A DNA stretch of 64,000 nt. Source: Adenophora triphylla var. japonica. Taxonomy: Eukaryota; Streptophyta; Magnoliopsida; Asterales; Campanulaceae. The DNA lies in assembly GCA_022495995.1 (NCBI GenBank), contig JAFEMH010000983.1, positions 1 to 64,000 on the forward strand, read 5' to 3'. This document shows, one piece after another, positions 63,016 to 64,000 of the stretch. The first letter of the stretch is position 1, and the number at the start of each line of letters is the position of its first letter. A program made the position numbers and the translations under genes. Under the pieces are notes generated by a model. That model was not told the origin of the DNA. It did no database searches and was given only the letters and a program-made list of their open reading frames with translations.

Positions 63016-63749
63016 GTAAGAAATTTTCATTGCTTCTTATTCTCTTCGCTTTTTCTTTCTATTGAGACGCCTTTGTCTGTTCTAAATCTGTTACAACTGT
63101 CAAACAGTCCAGTTTTATTTCACAATTATTAATACATTTTGTTTAGCTTTTAACTGTCTAGACCCCAAAAGCTGCCTAATCTTTTGAGTTATTAGCCTCT
63201 GCGTGAAGAAATAATAAAAACATTGACTCGGAATAGCCAATTTGTTTTAAGCTGGTGATGTGCTTAAGATGGGAAAAGAACATGATCCATAGATTACCAA
63301 TCATAGCATAATTAAATTCTGATGTGTGGGCCTTTGCTAACTCTTGATGAGCACAAATGAATGCTAGGTGTCTGTTAACTATAAGAGGTCATGCCAGTTA
63401 AGATGTTACTAATAAGTGTCCTGGAAGCCACTAATGCTCTTGCTTAGCTTGATTAAAGGTTCGTATCGGACACATACAGTTTTGAGTGGCCCATCTCTGA
63501 CCTTTTAAGATTTTAGATGAGTTATAAATTAACAGGGATGAAGGCTGGTTTGAGTTCAGTTTCTATCATCCATATTTCACATCATCTCTTAAGATGGATA
63601 AGTTGCAAAACTTTCCAAGATAGAATTCTGTAAATGAAGTGTGGATCTATCAATGTGTAGACAGTTTAGTGCACGAATCCATCAACATGAAGAAGACTAG
63701 AATATCAGTTAGTGGGAAAACGAAAACTAAAATGGACATCTGTAATAAA
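63016..63749. other. Intron 7, part in window
   Basis: Begins GTAAGAAA after the seventh exon. No further AHAS exon was found before the window end; the expected next text (second ACT repeat) is absent. Confidence 0.5.
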
Positions 63750-63845
63750 GAAAGATGACTGAGTGGATTTAGCTGGATGGCAAAAAAGGATTCATGTAGC
63801 CAACCCTAAGTGATTGGGACTAAGGCGTTGTTGATTTGATTTGAG
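63750..63845 (+). mobile_element. RTE-type LINE 3' tail (intron 7)
   Basis: GGATTCATGTAGCCAACCC, TGATTGGGACTAAGGC and GTTGTTGATTTGA. It is the same conserved 3' end as at 55014-55075, with a short C-terminal coding remnant before it. Confidence 0.65.
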
Positions 63846-64000
63846 TTGTGTTTTCTTCCTTCTTCTTCAGTTGAAGTTTGAGGATAATGATATAAGACCA
63901 AGGAACATTGTCAATCCTTGTTAGATTTAGGATCTAATGAATTTTAATTCTGAACTGTTGTATCCAATGCGTGTACTGTTTATTTGGAGAAGAGATATTG

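Overview
The window is nuclear DNA of a flowering plant, most likely a eudicot. It has spliced host exons with GT-AG introns, plant-type LTR retrotransposons (Tat/Retand-like Ty3-gypsy, SIRE-like Ty1-copia), plant hAT, CACTA and Stowaway-type MITE elements, and RTE-type LINE tails ending in GTTGTT runs. Nothing bacterial, viral-genomic or organellar is seen. The only host gene with intact exons is the regulatory (small) subunit of acetohydroxyacid synthase at the right end: seven in-frame exons between 51649 and 63015, continuing past the window. All recognition is by eye; no searches were run.

Positions 1-46900 are a pile of nested transposons, readable because several junctions keep terminal repeats or target-site duplications. 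A degenerate Tat-type gypsy element (minus strand, 5' LTR 13002-14605, pol and gag 5150-11250, two antisense open-frame remnants on the plus strand at 440-4450) sits in a SIRE-like copia element (copia-1, 5' LTR 17094-18562). Copia-1 sits in the 3' end of a second gypsy element (gypsy-2, LTR 19539-20630). Gypsy-2 cuts a hAT transposase gene (hAT-1, 20631-24039), and hAT-1 has jumped into the GAG-pre-integrase region of another copia element (copia-3, gag 24850-26226, probable 5' LTR 46197-46895). A small CACTA element (26952-27368 and 45965-46087) is split by a nearly complete SIRE-like element (copia-2, 27369-45964). Copia-2 itself carries a 2.6-kb non-autonomous LTR element (29769-32339) in its extra ORF and a 2.0-kb non-autonomous hAT (42841-44865) in its 5' LTR. 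Between copia-3 and the CACTA lies a fragment of a host enoyl-ACP reductase gene (26496-26710).

Positions 46900-51600 hold minisatellites, a copia remnant and hAT elements. The last hAT (49406-51573) contains a nine-copy array of about 160 bp and a MITE, and ends 75 bp before the AHAS start codon with a TATA-like 8-bp target duplication. From 51649 rightwards the AHAS exons are separated by introns loaded with MITEs, an RTE LINE, a TRIM-type LTR element and hAT elements with clear duplications.

The most unusual signal is in the copia-1/copia-2 family. The hexamer GCGGTT is clustered at a spacing of about 13-15 bp in two promoters with no other visible similarity: the LTR, and an internal promoter placed ahead of the extra (env-like) ORF. 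In both the nearest motif is about 287 bp upstream of a TATA box. This resembles a family-specific regulatory motif array.
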